Shown: piece by piece, positions 9,392 to 16,955 of the stretch
Layout: each line of letters begins with the position of its first letter
Position numbering within the stretch: position 1 is the stretch's first letter
Assembly: GCA_900109435.1 (NCBI GenBank)
Contig: FNZT01000011.1
Span: 62,001 to 126,000, forward strand
Length of the DNA: 64,000 nucleotides
Source of the DNA: Ruminococcus sp. YRD2003
GTDB lineage: Bacteria; Bacillota; Clostridia; Oscillospirales; Ruminococcaceae
Direction of reading: 5' to 3'
Program-made: the position numbers and the translations under genes
Notes under the pieces: model-generated
The model's database searches: none
Told to the model about the DNA's origin: nothing
The model's input: the letters and a program-made list of their open reading frames with translations, nothing else

Positions 9392-10759
9392 TTATTCCTG
9401 TTCACCAAAAGCGCGTACTGCCTTTATCATTATTGCGCATTCGAGGCGCTTCTTCTCGAGCTGGCACGATATCTTGTGCGCCGCTCTGATATCTCCCATG
9501 TACTGGTAATTGTTCGCGTTGCAGCCGCCGCTGCAGTAGAACTTCGCCCAGCATTTGCGGCAGTCGGGCTTTGAGTATACGTGTGCAGCCGCGAAGTCCT
9601 TCTTCATCTCCTGATCAAAGGTGCCCTCGTCGATGTTGCCCATTTTGTACTCGTCTATGCCTACAAACTGGTGGCACGGGAAAATGTCGCCGTCGGGAGT
9701 GATCGCCACGTAGTCGTTTCCGCAGCCGCAGCCGCGAAGTCGCTTTATCGCGCACGGTCCCTGGTCAAGGTCGAGCATGAAGTGGAAGAAATTGAACTTT
9801 TTGCCCTGCTTCTCGCTCTCTATCAGCTTCTTCGCAAGTACCTCGTACTCCTTGAATACGGCGGGGAGCTCCTTCTCCGTGAGCGCGTACTCGTCGCTGT
9901 CGCCTACTACGGGCTCGACGGATATCTGGTCGAATCCTGCGTCATACAGCGCAAATACGTCGTTAGAGAAGTCGAGGTTCTTCTTCGTGAATGTGCCTCT
10001 TACGTAGTATTCCTTGTCGCCTCTGCCCTCTACAAGCTTCTTGTACTTCGGCATAATGATGTCGTAGCAGCCCTGTCCGTTCGGCAGCACGCGGAAGTAG
10101 TCGTTGACCTCCTTGCGTCCGTCTATTGAGAGCACGACGTTCGACATCTCGCGGTTTATGAAGTCTATCTTCTCGTCGTCGAGCAGAAGTCCGTTAGTCG
10201 TGATAGTGAAGCGGAACTTCTTGCCGTACTCCGCCTCGCGAGAGCGTGCGTACTCCACGACCTGCTTTACGACGTTCCAGTTCATCAGCGGCTCGCCGCC
10301 GAAGAAGTCAAGCTCGAGATTCGGACGGTCGCCCGAATTTTCGAGAAGGAAGTCAATTGCGTGCTTGCCCGTTTCGAGAGACATGAGCTTTCTGCCCTTT
10401 CCGAAGTCGCCCGTCGATGCGAAACAGTATTTGCACCTCAGCTGGCAGTCGTGCGCGATATTCAGGCACATCGCCTTAACGGGCGAGGCTACGGAATACT
10501 TCGCGTACTTCTCGTAGTCATCATCGGAGAAGAGTATCTTGTCGTTGTAGAGCTCGACTATCTCGCGATAGCATGACTCGATGTCATCAGGCGTATACGA
10601 ACGCGAGAGCTTCTCCACTACCTTCTCGGGACATTTTTCTTCAAACGGCGGCTCAACGTTGTCGAGGAGGTCGTATGTGAGCTCGTCAACGATGTGGACT
10701 CCGCCGCTGTTTACGTCAAGAACGATGTTGAACCCGTTCAGCTTGTATTTATGTATCAT
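9392..10759 (-). CDS. scfB: Radical SAM/SPASM maturase of the SCIFF peptide
   Basis: The 455-residue protein has the radical SAM cluster motif Cys105-x3-Cys109-x2-Cys112 (CQLRCKYC) after an N-terminal peptide-binding segment. The C-terminal SPASM region is rich in cysteines (RGCGCGNDY, FPCHQF, CRKCWAKFYCSGGCNANNYQY) that bind auxiliary [4Fe-4S] clusters. It lies directly downstream of a 45-residue six-cysteine peptide, the defining context of the clostridial SCIFF system, in which such enzymes form Cys-to-Thr thioether bonds. The final natural product and its role are not established. A GAGGGA box precedes the ATG. A hairpin between the peptide gene and this one (10787-10808) probably lowers its expression relative to the peptide. 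Confidence 0.96.
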   Translation of the reverse strand: MIHKYKLNGFNIVLDVNSGGVHIVDELTYDLLDNVEPPFEEKCPEKVVEKLSRSYTPDDIESCYREIVELYNDKILFSDDDYEKYAKYSVASPVKAMCLNIAHDCQLRCKYCFASTGDFGKGRKLMSLETGKHAIDFLLENSGDRPNLELDFFGGEPLMNWNVVKQVVEYARSREAEYGKKFRFTITTNGLLLDDEKIDFINREMSNVVLSIDGRKEVNDYFRVLPNGQGCYDIIMPKYKKLVEGRGDKEYYVRGTFTKKNLDFSNDVFALYDAGFDQISVEPVVGDSDEYALTEKELPAVFKEYEVLAKKLIESEKQGKKFNFFHFMLDLDQGPCAIKRLRGCGCGNDYVAITPDGDIFPCHQFVGIDEYKMGNIDEGTFDQEMKKDFAAAHVYSKPDCRKCWAKFYCSGGCNANNYQYMGDIRAAHKISCQLEKKRLECAIMIKAVRAFGEQE

Positions 10760-10786
10760 AAACTATCCCTCAACTTTAAAAAATTT

Positions 10787-10808
10787 GAGGCAGTATAAAT
10801 ACTGCCTC
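10787..10808 (-). terminator. Intercistronic hairpin between scfA and scfB
   Basis: GAGGCAGTA pairs perfectly with TACTGCCTC around a four-base loop. On the minus strand AAATTTTTTAAA follows. This looks like a leaky terminator that would give more peptide mRNA than maturase mRNA. Confidence 0.65.
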
Positions 10809-10833
10809 TCGGAATGTTCAGTTTGAACCGAGC

Positions 10834-10971
10834 TTATCTCTCGCACTTCTGGTTTGCTACTGTGCATGAAGTCTTGCAGGCTGACTGGCATGATGCCTGA
10901 CACTTGCCGCAGCCGCCCTTCTTTGCGGACTCCTTGAGATTAGCCTTGTTGATAGTCTGGATGTGTTTCAT
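10834..10971 (-). CDS. scfA: SCIFF precursor peptide (six Cys in 45 residues)
   Basis: The gene encodes exactly 45 residues, beginning MKHIQTINKANLKESAKKGG and ending with six cysteines at positions 21, 24, 28, 32, 36 and 43, with Thr34 in the ACKTSC stretch. This matches the SCIFF family, a nearly universal ribosomally made peptide of Clostridia. The N-terminal part is the leader or recognition segment. Thioether cross-linking of Cys to Thr by the adjacent radical SAM enzyme is established for relatives. The ATG is preceded by AGGAGGA at 10979-10985, and a consensus promoter lies at 11027-11055. Confidence 0.96.
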   Translation of the reverse strand: MKHIQTINKANLKESAKKGGCGKCQASCQSACKTSCTVANQKCER

Positions 10972-11026
10972 GTTTTTATCCTCCTAAAGCTATGCGGTAC
11001 GTCGCCGCACTATATATATTGTCATC

Positions 11027-11055
11027 ATTATACCACAATGCGGCAGAAATTTCAA
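11027..11055 (-). promoter_or_regulatory. scfA promoter
   Basis: On the minus strand TTGAAA (11055-11050), a 17-base spacer and TATAAT (11032-11027) precede scfA. The leader of about 50 bases contains the inverted repeat TGCGG-CGACGTA-CCGCA, close to the predicted start. Confidence 0.8.
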
Positions 11056-11183
11056 TAGAAAAATGGTGGGATTTATATTTTTGTGGATTTTTTACAAGAG
11101 AGCTGTTGATTGGGTATCAAAAGAGCACAAATGCATTCGTGAACATATACCCATATATGTAAATGATTATATTAGAACTCAAA

Positions 11184-11494
11184 TGTAGGGGCGCATTCCG
11201 TGCGCCCGTTCCTTACCAAATAATTTGCTGTATTACGTGATATTTGTAGGGGCGGACCCGTGTGTCCGCCCGCGTCGCCGTTCGTTCTTTTGCGGAACGC
11301 CGAGTGACTCCCTACAGTGTAGGGAGATGTCAGCAGAGCTGACAGAGGGTACGTGCAGCCGTTGGCTGCGGCGTTCCCTACAAGATGTTTCCGCTAACAT
11401 TTCGTTTTTTGCGGGACGTCGAGGACGCCGTCCCCTACATAATGTTGCAGGAACCAATTCGAGAATATGCGGGCGAGCGGAACTCGCCCCTACA
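11184..11494. repeat. Cluster of five GC-rich hairpin repeats (TGTAGGGG family)
   Basis: Most of the 579-base gap between scfA and the ABC-F gene is made of short palindromes bordered by TGTAGGG(G) or its complement CCCTACA. They lie at 11184-11208 (GGGCGCA/TGCGCCC arms), 11245-11272 (GGGCGGAC/GTCCGCCC), 11291-11382 (GGAACGCCG/CGGCGTTCC with a long insert), 11411-11439 (GGGACG/CGTCCC) and 11469-11494 (GGGCGAG/CTCGCCC). The ORFs readable through them on both strands are by-products of the repeats. The remaining bases (11056-11183) show nothing I recognise. Confidence 0.85.
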
Positions 11495-11507
11495 TTCATT
11501 CTCAATT

Positions 11508-11535
11508 AAAAAAGGCGGACACCGTCCGCCTTTTT
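11508..11535 (-). terminator. Terminator of the ABC-F gene
   Basis: AAAAAAGGCGGAC pairs with GTCCGCCTTTTT around a three-base loop, 16 bases after the stop codon of the ABC-F gene. Confidence 0.85.
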
Positions 11536-11550
11536 CTGAGCTCTGACAGC

Positions 11551-13476
11551 TCACTCATCAAGCTCTATCAGTTTCTCAAAATCAGCGTCTATCTGCTGCT
11601 TCAGGCTGTCTATCTCCGCACATTTGCTGCTCATCAGCTCATAGTCGGTGTAGACCTCCTCGCGGGATATCTCTTCGGTCAGCAAGTCGATACGCGCCTG
11701 TAATTCGTCTATTTCCTTCTCCAAGCGCCTCATCTCGTTCTTGCGGGCGGCATCGGCGCTCCTCTGCTGCTTCGAGCGGTAGCTGCGCTCGTTCTTCTCG
11801 CGCGCTGCCTCGGCTGCCTTCGCAAACTTCGCTGCGTCCGCGATACGCTTCTCCTCCGCCTGCTCGTCACGCAGGACGTCAAGATACTTCGCAAAACCGT
11901 AGTTGTGCTCGCGGTAGCCGCCCTCGGTCAGCTCGATGAGCCTGTCGGCTATCTTGCTGAGCAGGTAGCGGTCGTGCGAGACGAATATCACCGTGCCTGT
12001 GTATTCCTCAAGCGCCTCCTCGATAGCCTCCTTCGACGCGAGGTCGAGGTGGTTCGTCGGCTCGTCGAGTATGAGGACGTTGCCGTGCTCCTGCATCATT
12101 ATCGCGAAGCACAGCTTCGCACGCTCGCCTCCGCTGATAACGCCTGTCTCCTTGAACACGTTCTCGCCCGTGAATCGCACCTGTGCAAGCAGGCTGCGCA
12201 CCTCGAGGTCCGACAGCGACGGATAGCGGCTGTGGAGCTCCTCCATTACCGTCAGTGCGCGGTTGAGGTTGGTGCTCTCCTGCTCGAAGTAGGATATCTT
12301 GATGTTGCTGTTCCAGCGGACAACGCCCTTGTGCGGAAGCTTCTCCTGTATTATTTTGAGCAAGGTCGACTTGCCGATGCCGTTGTCGCCGATTATGCCT
12401 ATTTTCTCGCCTCTGCGGACTTCAAAATCTATCTCGTCAACAAGTGTTTTACGCTCCGAGCCCTCGCCGACAGTGATGTCCACTCCCTTGACCTTCAGCA
12501 CGTCGAGCGGCGGCTCGACCCCATATGTGAAGTGTATCTTCGCGCGGCGCGTGTCGTGGAACGGCTTCTCTATCGGCTCTATCTTTTCAAGCTGCCTGCG
12601 GCGGCTCTGAGCCATTTTCGTCGTGGAGGCGCGCACGAGGTTTTTCGCGACGTAGTCCTCCATTTTCGCTATCTGCTTCTGCTGCTGGGCGTACTCCTTC
12701 TCGCGGCGGGCGTCGTCCTCCTCACGCTGCCGCACGAACGCCGAATAGTTGCCCTTGTATCGGCGGAGCACTCCGCGCTCTATCTCGCATATCGACGTAC
12801 ACAGCCTGTCGAGAAAAAAACGGTCGTGCGACACGATGAGGACCGCTCCCTTGTAGCTGCGAAGGTAGTCCTCCAGCCACATTATCGTCTTGAAATCAAG
12901 GTGGTTCGTGGGTTCGTCGAGAATGAGCAGGTTCGGCTCTTCAAGCAGCAGCTTCGATATGCAGAGACGTGTCTTCTCGCCTCCGCTGAAGCCCGATACC
13001 ACGCGCCCGAGCTCCTCCTCCGTGAAGCCCATGCCGTTCAGGATAGTGCGTATCTTCACGTCGGTGTTGTAGCCGTCGTTTGCCTCTACCCACGACGAGA
13101 GCTGCTGGTACTCGTCTGCGGCGGAGCTGTCGCCCGCCTCTATCTCAAGCTCTATCTCGCGAAGGCGCTCTATCGCCTTGTGCATCGGCTCGAACACCTT
13201 CTGCATCTCGTCCATGACGGTGCTCTCGGAGTCGAGACCGCCCATCTGCTCGAGATAACCGATGCTCGTCTTGCCCGCAAAGGAGACAATACCGTCCTTC
13301 TCGGTGAAACGGTCGGGCTCCACCGACCCCGTAAGTATCTTCAGCAATGTCGATTTTCCGCAGCCGTTATTGCCGACAAGTCCTATCTTGTCCGCCTCGT
13401 CTATGGTCAGCGAGACGTTGCTGAGCAGCTGTACGCCGTTGTAAAATTTGTTTATATTTGTCAGGCTTGCAAGCAT
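11551..13476 (-). CDS. ABC-F family ATPase (ribosome-associated, YdiF-like)
   Basis: The 641-residue protein has two ATP-binding cassettes in one chain and no membrane segment, which defines ABC-F. Cassette one has Walker A GNNGCGKSTL and signature SGGEKTRL; cassette two has GDNGIGKSTL and SGGERAKL; both have LILDEPTNHLD. The linker is long and basic (about 240-310, with RASTTKMAQSRRRQLEK). The C-terminal 90 residues form a charged coiled coil ending in EIDSLKQQIDADFEKLIELDE. Members act at the ribosomal E site, either relieving stalled translation or protecting from antibiotics; housekeeping YdiF-type is more likely than resistance. It has its own promoter and an upstream terminator-like hairpin. 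Confidence 0.93.
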   Translation of the reverse strand: MLASLTNINKFYNGVQLLSNVSLTIDEADKIGLVGNNGCGKSTLLKILTGSVEPDRFTEKDGIVSFAGKTSIGYLEQMGGLDSESTVMDEMQKVFEPMHKAIERLREIELEIEAGDSSAADEYQQLSSWVEANDGYNTDVKIRTILNGMGFTEEELGRVVSGFSGGEKTRLCISKLLLEEPNLLILDEPTNHLDFKTIMWLEDYLRSYKGAVLIVSHDRFFLDRLCTSICEIERGVLRRYKGNYSAFVRQREEDDARREKEYAQQQKQIAKMEDYVAKNLVRASTTKMAQSRRRQLEKIEPIEKPFHDTRRAKIHFTYGVEPPLDVLKVKGVDITVGEGSERKTLVDEIDFEVRRGEKIGIIGDNGIGKSTLLKIIQEKLPHKGVVRWNSNIKISYFEQESTNLNRALTVMEELHSRYPSLSDLEVRSLLAQVRFTGENVFKETGVISGGERAKLCFAIMMQEHGNVLILDEPTNHLDLASKEAIEEALEEYTGTVIFVSHDRYLLSKIADRLIELTEGGYREHNYGFAKYLDVLRDEQAEEKRIADAAKFAKAAEAAREKNERSYRSKQQRSADAARKNEMRRLEKEIDELQARIDLLTEEISREEVYTDYELMSSKCAEIDSLKQQIDADFEKLIELDE

Positions 13477-13506
13477 ATTATCTTCCTTTTCAGTAAATAT
13501 AAGCCT

Positions 13507-13535
13507 ATTTTACCATATTTCCGCTCGGATTGCAA
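13507..13535 (-). promoter_or_regulatory. Proximal promoter of the ABC-F gene
   Basis: On the minus strand TTGCAA (13535-13530), a 17-base spacer ending in an extended TGG, and TAAAAT (13512-13507) lie about 30 bases before the start codon. This promoter would make the ABC-F gene independent of the upstream transcript that ends near 13577. Confidence 0.6.
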
Positions 13536-13576
13536 GAGGGCACGGCGCGGACACCGTGACCTGTGTCTGTGAAACA

Positions 13577-13688
13577 TAAAAAGCCCTCCGTGCCTATCGG
13601 AGAGCTTTTCATGTAGGGTAAATTATAGAATTAGGGGTTGTTGTTTAAATATCGTGCGTCCTGTGAACGCTGCGAGACGTTTGTCTGT
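13577..13688 (-). ncRNA. Candidate small RNA or attenuated leader upstream of the ABC-F gene
   Basis: A minus-strand promoter (13695-13723) and a terminator-like hairpin (13578-13609; AAAAGCTCTCCG against CGGAGGGCTTTTT with a seven-base loop) bracket about 110 bases. A 35-codon ORF (13612-13505) runs through the hairpin but has no ribosome site. Two readings fit: a free small RNA, or a conditional terminator in the leader of the ABC-F gene, as is known for several antibiotic-induced ABC-F genes. The separate proximal promoter slightly favours the first reading. Confidence 0.5.
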
Positions 13689-13694
13689 GCTTAT

Positions 13695-13723
13695 ATTATA
13701 CCCCATGCCGCTCATTTGTACAA
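13695..13723 (-). promoter_or_regulatory. Promoter of the candidate small RNA/leader
   Basis: On the minus strand TTGTAC (13723-13718), a 17-base spacer and a perfect TATAAT (13700-13695). No gene starts within the next 200 bases except the ABC-F gene beyond the hairpin. Confidence 0.65.
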
Positions 13724-13787
13724 TCTATTATCCTATCAATTTCAGAAGATTTTTTTGTAATCTCCGCTTTTTTCTCTGCCTGTGCTA

Positions 13788-13816
13788 TTGATTTTTTTAT
13801 ATATTTATGATACAAT
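13788..13816 (+). promoter_or_regulatory. Promoter of the PBP/AraC regulator
   Basis: On the plus strand TTGATT (13788-13793), a 17-base spacer and TACAAT (13811-13816) precede the regulator gene, leaving a leader of about 97 AT-rich bases. The segment 13724-13787 between the two divergent promoters shows no further feature. Confidence 0.6.
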
Positions 13817-13919
13817 AATACATATAGAATAAAATGGCATATGGTAAAAACATTATTTTATCTATGTAAAATATGCTTCTTTTCTCGTGCAAACACTATC
13901 GTTCATAAAGGAGGACATC

Positions 13920-16139
13920 GTGAGCAAGCGTATTCTCATCGGCGTTATTATCACCGAATGCCAGATAGACTTCCAGAAGGAGATCCTGCGCGGCATTATC
14001 TCGCAAGCCTTCAAGAGCAACTGCGATATCGCCGTTCTCACTCCGCTGCATAACTTCTTCATGGATACCCCCCACAAACAGATAGAAAAGAAAATCTTCG
14101 ACCTTATCCTCTCCAACCGCTTCGACGGCTTCCTCTACGGAAGAAATACCTTCTACAGCGAGGAGATCAAAAACCACATCGACAACCTCCTCGTGCGCTC
14201 GGGCAAGCCCGTTATGCTGATGGACTCCGCCGACCACAGGAGCTTCGAGACTACCTCTATCGACGACTGCGCCGCATTCGAGCAGATAACCGACCACCTC
14301 ATCGAAGTCCACGGCTTCAGCAGGATCTACTGCCTGACAGGTCCGAAGAAGGAGTTCGTCTCGGAAGAGAGGCTCAAGGGTTTCAAGAACTCTATGAAAA
14401 AACACGGGCTCTACTACGACAGGAGCTACTGCTACTACGGCGACTTCTGGCGCGAAGCCGCCAAAGACCTCGCACGCCGTATGATCCGCGGCGAGATAGA
14501 ACGCCCCGAGGCTATCGTCTGCGGCAACGACTATATGGCTATCTCGCTTGCGGAGGAATTCCTCAGCGCGGGTATCCGCGTCCCCGAGGACATCGCCCTC
14601 ACAGGCTACGATTCCTCCGAGGACGGCTATAACTTCAAACCGTCTATCACAAGCTTCAGCCGCCCGAACTTCCAGATGGGGGCTGAGGCGCTGCGCCGAC
14701 TCTACCGCATAATCACGGGCAGGATATGCAACCGCGTCCACAACGAGAACGGCGAGCTCCGCACAGGGCAGAGCTGCGGATGTCCCGAGGATATGCGCGT
14801 CGTTCAGCGCTTGCAGCGGCAGAACAAGATCAACGCGCGTTTCGAGTCGAATATGCTCATGAGCGATATGCTCTTCGATATCACCAATGTCGATAATCCC
14901 GCCGATTTCGCCGACAGACTCGACAACTACACCTACTTCATTTACAAGCTCCGCCACATCGCGATCTGCCTTACGCGCAAGTTCATCGACTCGCCTTCGG
15001 GCAGCTTCACCGACAAGCTCACCTTCTCTGCGGGCGATGACGTGAGAATGGTGATCTCAAAATCAGCTGTGAGGCGTGAGGACGTATCCGATGAGTATTT
15101 CAGCTCGTTCGACCTTCTGCCTGTGTTCAGCAAGGAACGGGCTTTCCCCGTGGCGTACTACATCTCGCCCCTCCATTACAACAGCAACTTCTTCGGCTAC
15201 TCCGCCATTTCCTTCGGCAAGGAGCCGATAAGCTTCTCGACTCTGTATTTGCAGTGGATAAACTACGTAAATGTGGCGCTTGAACAGCTCCGCATAAAAG
15301 CGATGATGAACCGCACTATCTCCACTGCCAACCATGCCCTCCTTTACGACGAGGCGACGGGGCTCCTCAACAGGAACGGCATGGAGAAGGCTATGTCCGA
15401 CTGCAAGAGCGAATGGACGGCGCGCGGCTTCGATGCCGACTTCATCCGCATTCAGCTCACGGGTCTGAACAAGACCTACTTCCAGAGCGGCGAGGACAAG
15501 TGTCAGCGCATTTTCGCCGCTTTCGCACAGAAGCTGAGAGAATGCGTCAAGCCCGATGAGATATGCGGCACGTGGTCAAGCAATATACTCGGCGTGGTGA
15601 CCGTACACCCCGAACGCGCGGGCGAGCTATTCCGCGAGCTGTCGGAAAAATGCAAGGATTCACAGTTCAGCGACGGCGAGAACTGCAACGTCGATTTCTC
15701 GCTCGGACAGTTCAGTCAGCCGATGAGCACCGACGTCAGCCTCGGTAATGCCATGCACAAGGCGGCGATAAACAGGCTCTTTAACTACAATATCTCCGAG
15801 AACAGCGCAAACCCGCAGTTCGAGAAGCTGTGTATGCTCCGAAACAGGATAATGAAGAACCCCGAAAATCCGTGGAATATCAGCGAGATAGCCGAGAGCC
15901 TCTACCTCAGCAAAAGCTACCTCCAGAAGATATACAAGTCATACTTCAATAAGAGCATCATCGAGGAAATGATACAGTTCCGCATTGAAAAAGCTAAGGA
16001 ACTGCTCGCCAATACCGATATGACCGTCACCGAGATATCCAAGGAGTGCGGCTATTCGTCGTACAACTACTTCGTGCGGCAGTTCAAGATATCCGAAGGG
16101 CTCTCACCGTCGGAATACAGGACAAAGAACGGCAAATAA
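13920..16139 (+). CDS. Three-part regulator: LacI-type binding domain, GGDEF-like domain, AraC HTH
   Basis: The product is about 739 residues. Residues 1-270 are a periplasmic-binding-protein-like ligand domain as in LacI regulators, without the LacI HTH (starts KRILIGVIITECQIDF; later IALTGYDSSEDG; ends near the SCGC motif). Residues about 476-620 begin DEATGLLNRNGMEKAM, the usual entry to a GGDEF domain. The GGDEF active-site motif itself is absent (ICGTWSSNILGVV at the equivalent place), so no cyclase activity is expected. Residues 645-739 are a double AraC HTH (ISEIAESLYLSKSYLQKIY and VTEISKECGYSSYNYFVRQF). I chose GTG at 13920 because AAAGGAGGA precedes it. It probably senses a sugar or nucleoside-like ligand; its targets are unknown and it is not divergent from an obvious transport operon. 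Confidence 0.9.
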   Translation: MSKRILIGVIITECQIDFQKEILRGIISQAFKSNCDIAVLTPLHNFFMDTPHKQIEKKIFDLILSNRFDGFLYGRNTFYSEEIKNHIDNLLVRSGKPVMLMDSADHRSFETTSIDDCAAFEQITDHLIEVHGFSRIYCLTGPKKEFVSEERLKGFKNSMKKHGLYYDRSYCYYGDFWREAAKDLARRMIRGEIERPEAIVCGNDYMAISLAEEFLSAGIRVPEDIALTGYDSSEDGYNFKPSITSFSRPNFQMGAEALRRLYRIITGRICNRVHNENGELRTGQSCGCPEDMRVVQRLQRQNKINARFESNMLMSDMLFDITNVDNPADFADRLDNYTYFIYKLRHIAICLTRKFIDSPSGSFTDKLTFSAGDDVRMVISKSAVRREDVSDEYFSSFDLLPVFSKERAFPVAYYISPLHYNSNFFGYSAISFGKEPISFSTLYLQWINYVNVALEQLRIKAMMNRTISTANHALLYDEATGLLNRNGMEKAMSDCKSEWTARGFDADFIRIQLTGLNKTYFQSGEDKCQRIFAAFAQKLRECVKPDEICGTWSSNILGVVTVHPERAGELFRELSEKCKDSQFSDGENCNVDFSLGQFSQPMSTDVSLGNAMHKAAINRLFNYNISENSANPQFEKLCMLRNRIMKNPENPWNISEIAESLYLSKSYLQKIYKSYFNKSIIEEMIQFRIEKAKELLANTDMTVTEISKECGYSSYNYFVRQFKISEGLSPSEYRTKNGK

Positions 16140-16263
16140 AAAAACGGCTCTAAGGGGAGCCCCCTTTGGCGGATTCGCAGGTTACCAAACATATGCCGTA
16201 AGTTTACAGCACGGTAGCCCGCTTTTTCCGTTAAAGAGAGCAGCCCTAAAGAGCCGTTTTTTT
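16140..16263. other. Structured element between convergent genes (bidirectional terminator or RNA)
   Basis: AAAAACGGCTCT (16140-16151) and AGAGCCGTTTTTTT (16250-16263) are perfect inverted ends of a 124-base segment that exactly fills the gap between two convergent genes. Inside are AAGGGG-AGC-CCCCTT, GCG-GATT-CGC and TGCCGT...ACGGTA stems. As a whole it can act as a terminator both ways, since the outer arms end in T-runs on both strands. The complex interior is more than a terminator needs, so it may be a structured RNA or a small mobile palindromic element. I do not recognise a known RNA family. Confidence 0.55.
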
Positions 16264-16741
16264 ACACTTCAATGTCAATAATCGAGGCTTCCCAATCAAC
16301 GATTTTAGGCTTCGGCGAAAAGGCTTTCGGAGAAAAAACGATAGTATAGCTGACAAGATACGCTTTCCCGTTTATCGACATCTTTTTATACAAGTGCGAA
16401 TGAGGGAAAGAGCTTGTTGTACACGTATACGCGAGAAATTCCTTATTATCGGTTTGTTCCGAAAAGCATTCTGCTACATTGTATATCGAATCATCGTTTG
16501 AAAAATCAAGCTCTTCCCTTGAAATTCTTTTCTTCATATCGCCGCTGAGCATACTGTAGTCGATATAGCTTGATAAACCACCGATATCATTGCACTCGTA
16601 GCATAGCTCGTCTACATATTCATAGCAGCCAATGCTTTCCAGTATATACACTACAGATATCGAGCATATCAGCAGAATGATGAGCAGAGAGAGCAGGGAA
16701 ACCTTCAGTATTTTTCCTTTTTTTATGCGGCTTGAGCTCAC
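16262..16741 (-). CDS. Single-pass membrane-anchored protein, function unknown
   Basis: The 159-residue product has a basic N-terminus (SSSRIKKGKILK), one hydrophobic helix (about 14-34, LLSLLIILLICSISVVYIL) and an extracytoplasmic domain of about 120 residues with four cysteines. I recognise no family. The start is GTG with GGAGGG upstream. The codon use is more AT-rich than the neighbouring glgB. The 214-base gap from glgB is filled with hairpin repeats, so it may not be co-transcribed. Its stop codon lies in the right arm of the 16140-16263 element. Confidence 0.7.
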   Translation of the reverse strand: MSSSRIKKGKILKVSLLSLLIILLICSISVVYILESIGCYEYVDELCYECNDIGGLSSYIDYSMLSGDMKKRISREELDFSNDDSIYNVAECFSEQTDNKEFLAYTCTTSSFPHSHLYKKMSINGKAYLVSYTIVFSPKAFSPKPKIVDWEASIIDIEV

Positions 16742-16775
16742 TTGAATCCCTCCACATCATTTATAGACGACAATG

Positions 16776-16950
16776 AGCGGGCGCTCGGAATGCGCCCCCT
16801 ACACAAGCTATTTGTAGGGGCGAGTTCCGCTCGCCCTGAAATCGTCGATATGTTCGCGGAACGCCGAGGGCGGCGTTCCCTACAATATGTATCGGTCACA
16901 TCGCCCCCTACAGCATATTTGTGTAGGGGACGGCGTCCTCGACGTCCCTC
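16776..16950. repeat. Cluster of four GC-rich hairpin repeats (TGTAGGGG family)
   Basis: Between glgB and the downstream ORF are palindromes at 16776-16803 (GCGGGCGCTCGGAATGCGCC and CCCTACA), 16812-16836 (TGTAGGGGCGAG/CTCGCCC), 16855-16884 (GCGGAACGCCG/CGGCGTTCCCTACA) and 16922-16950 (TGTAGGGGACG/CGTCCC). They share the border box with the clusters at 11184, 35402 and 40882. Confidence 0.85.
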
Positions 16951-16955
16951 TAAGC

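Noticed and set aside
11225..11509. Overlapping ORFs of about 90 codons on both strands
   Set aside because: They run through the GC-rich hairpin repeats; palindromic repeats give stop-free frames on both strands, and neither has a ribosome site.
13505..13612. A 35-codon ORF upstream of the ABC-F gene as a leader peptide
   Set aside because: It overlaps the terminator-like hairpin but has no Shine-Dalgarno sequence and an unremarkable composition, so I did not list it as a gene.
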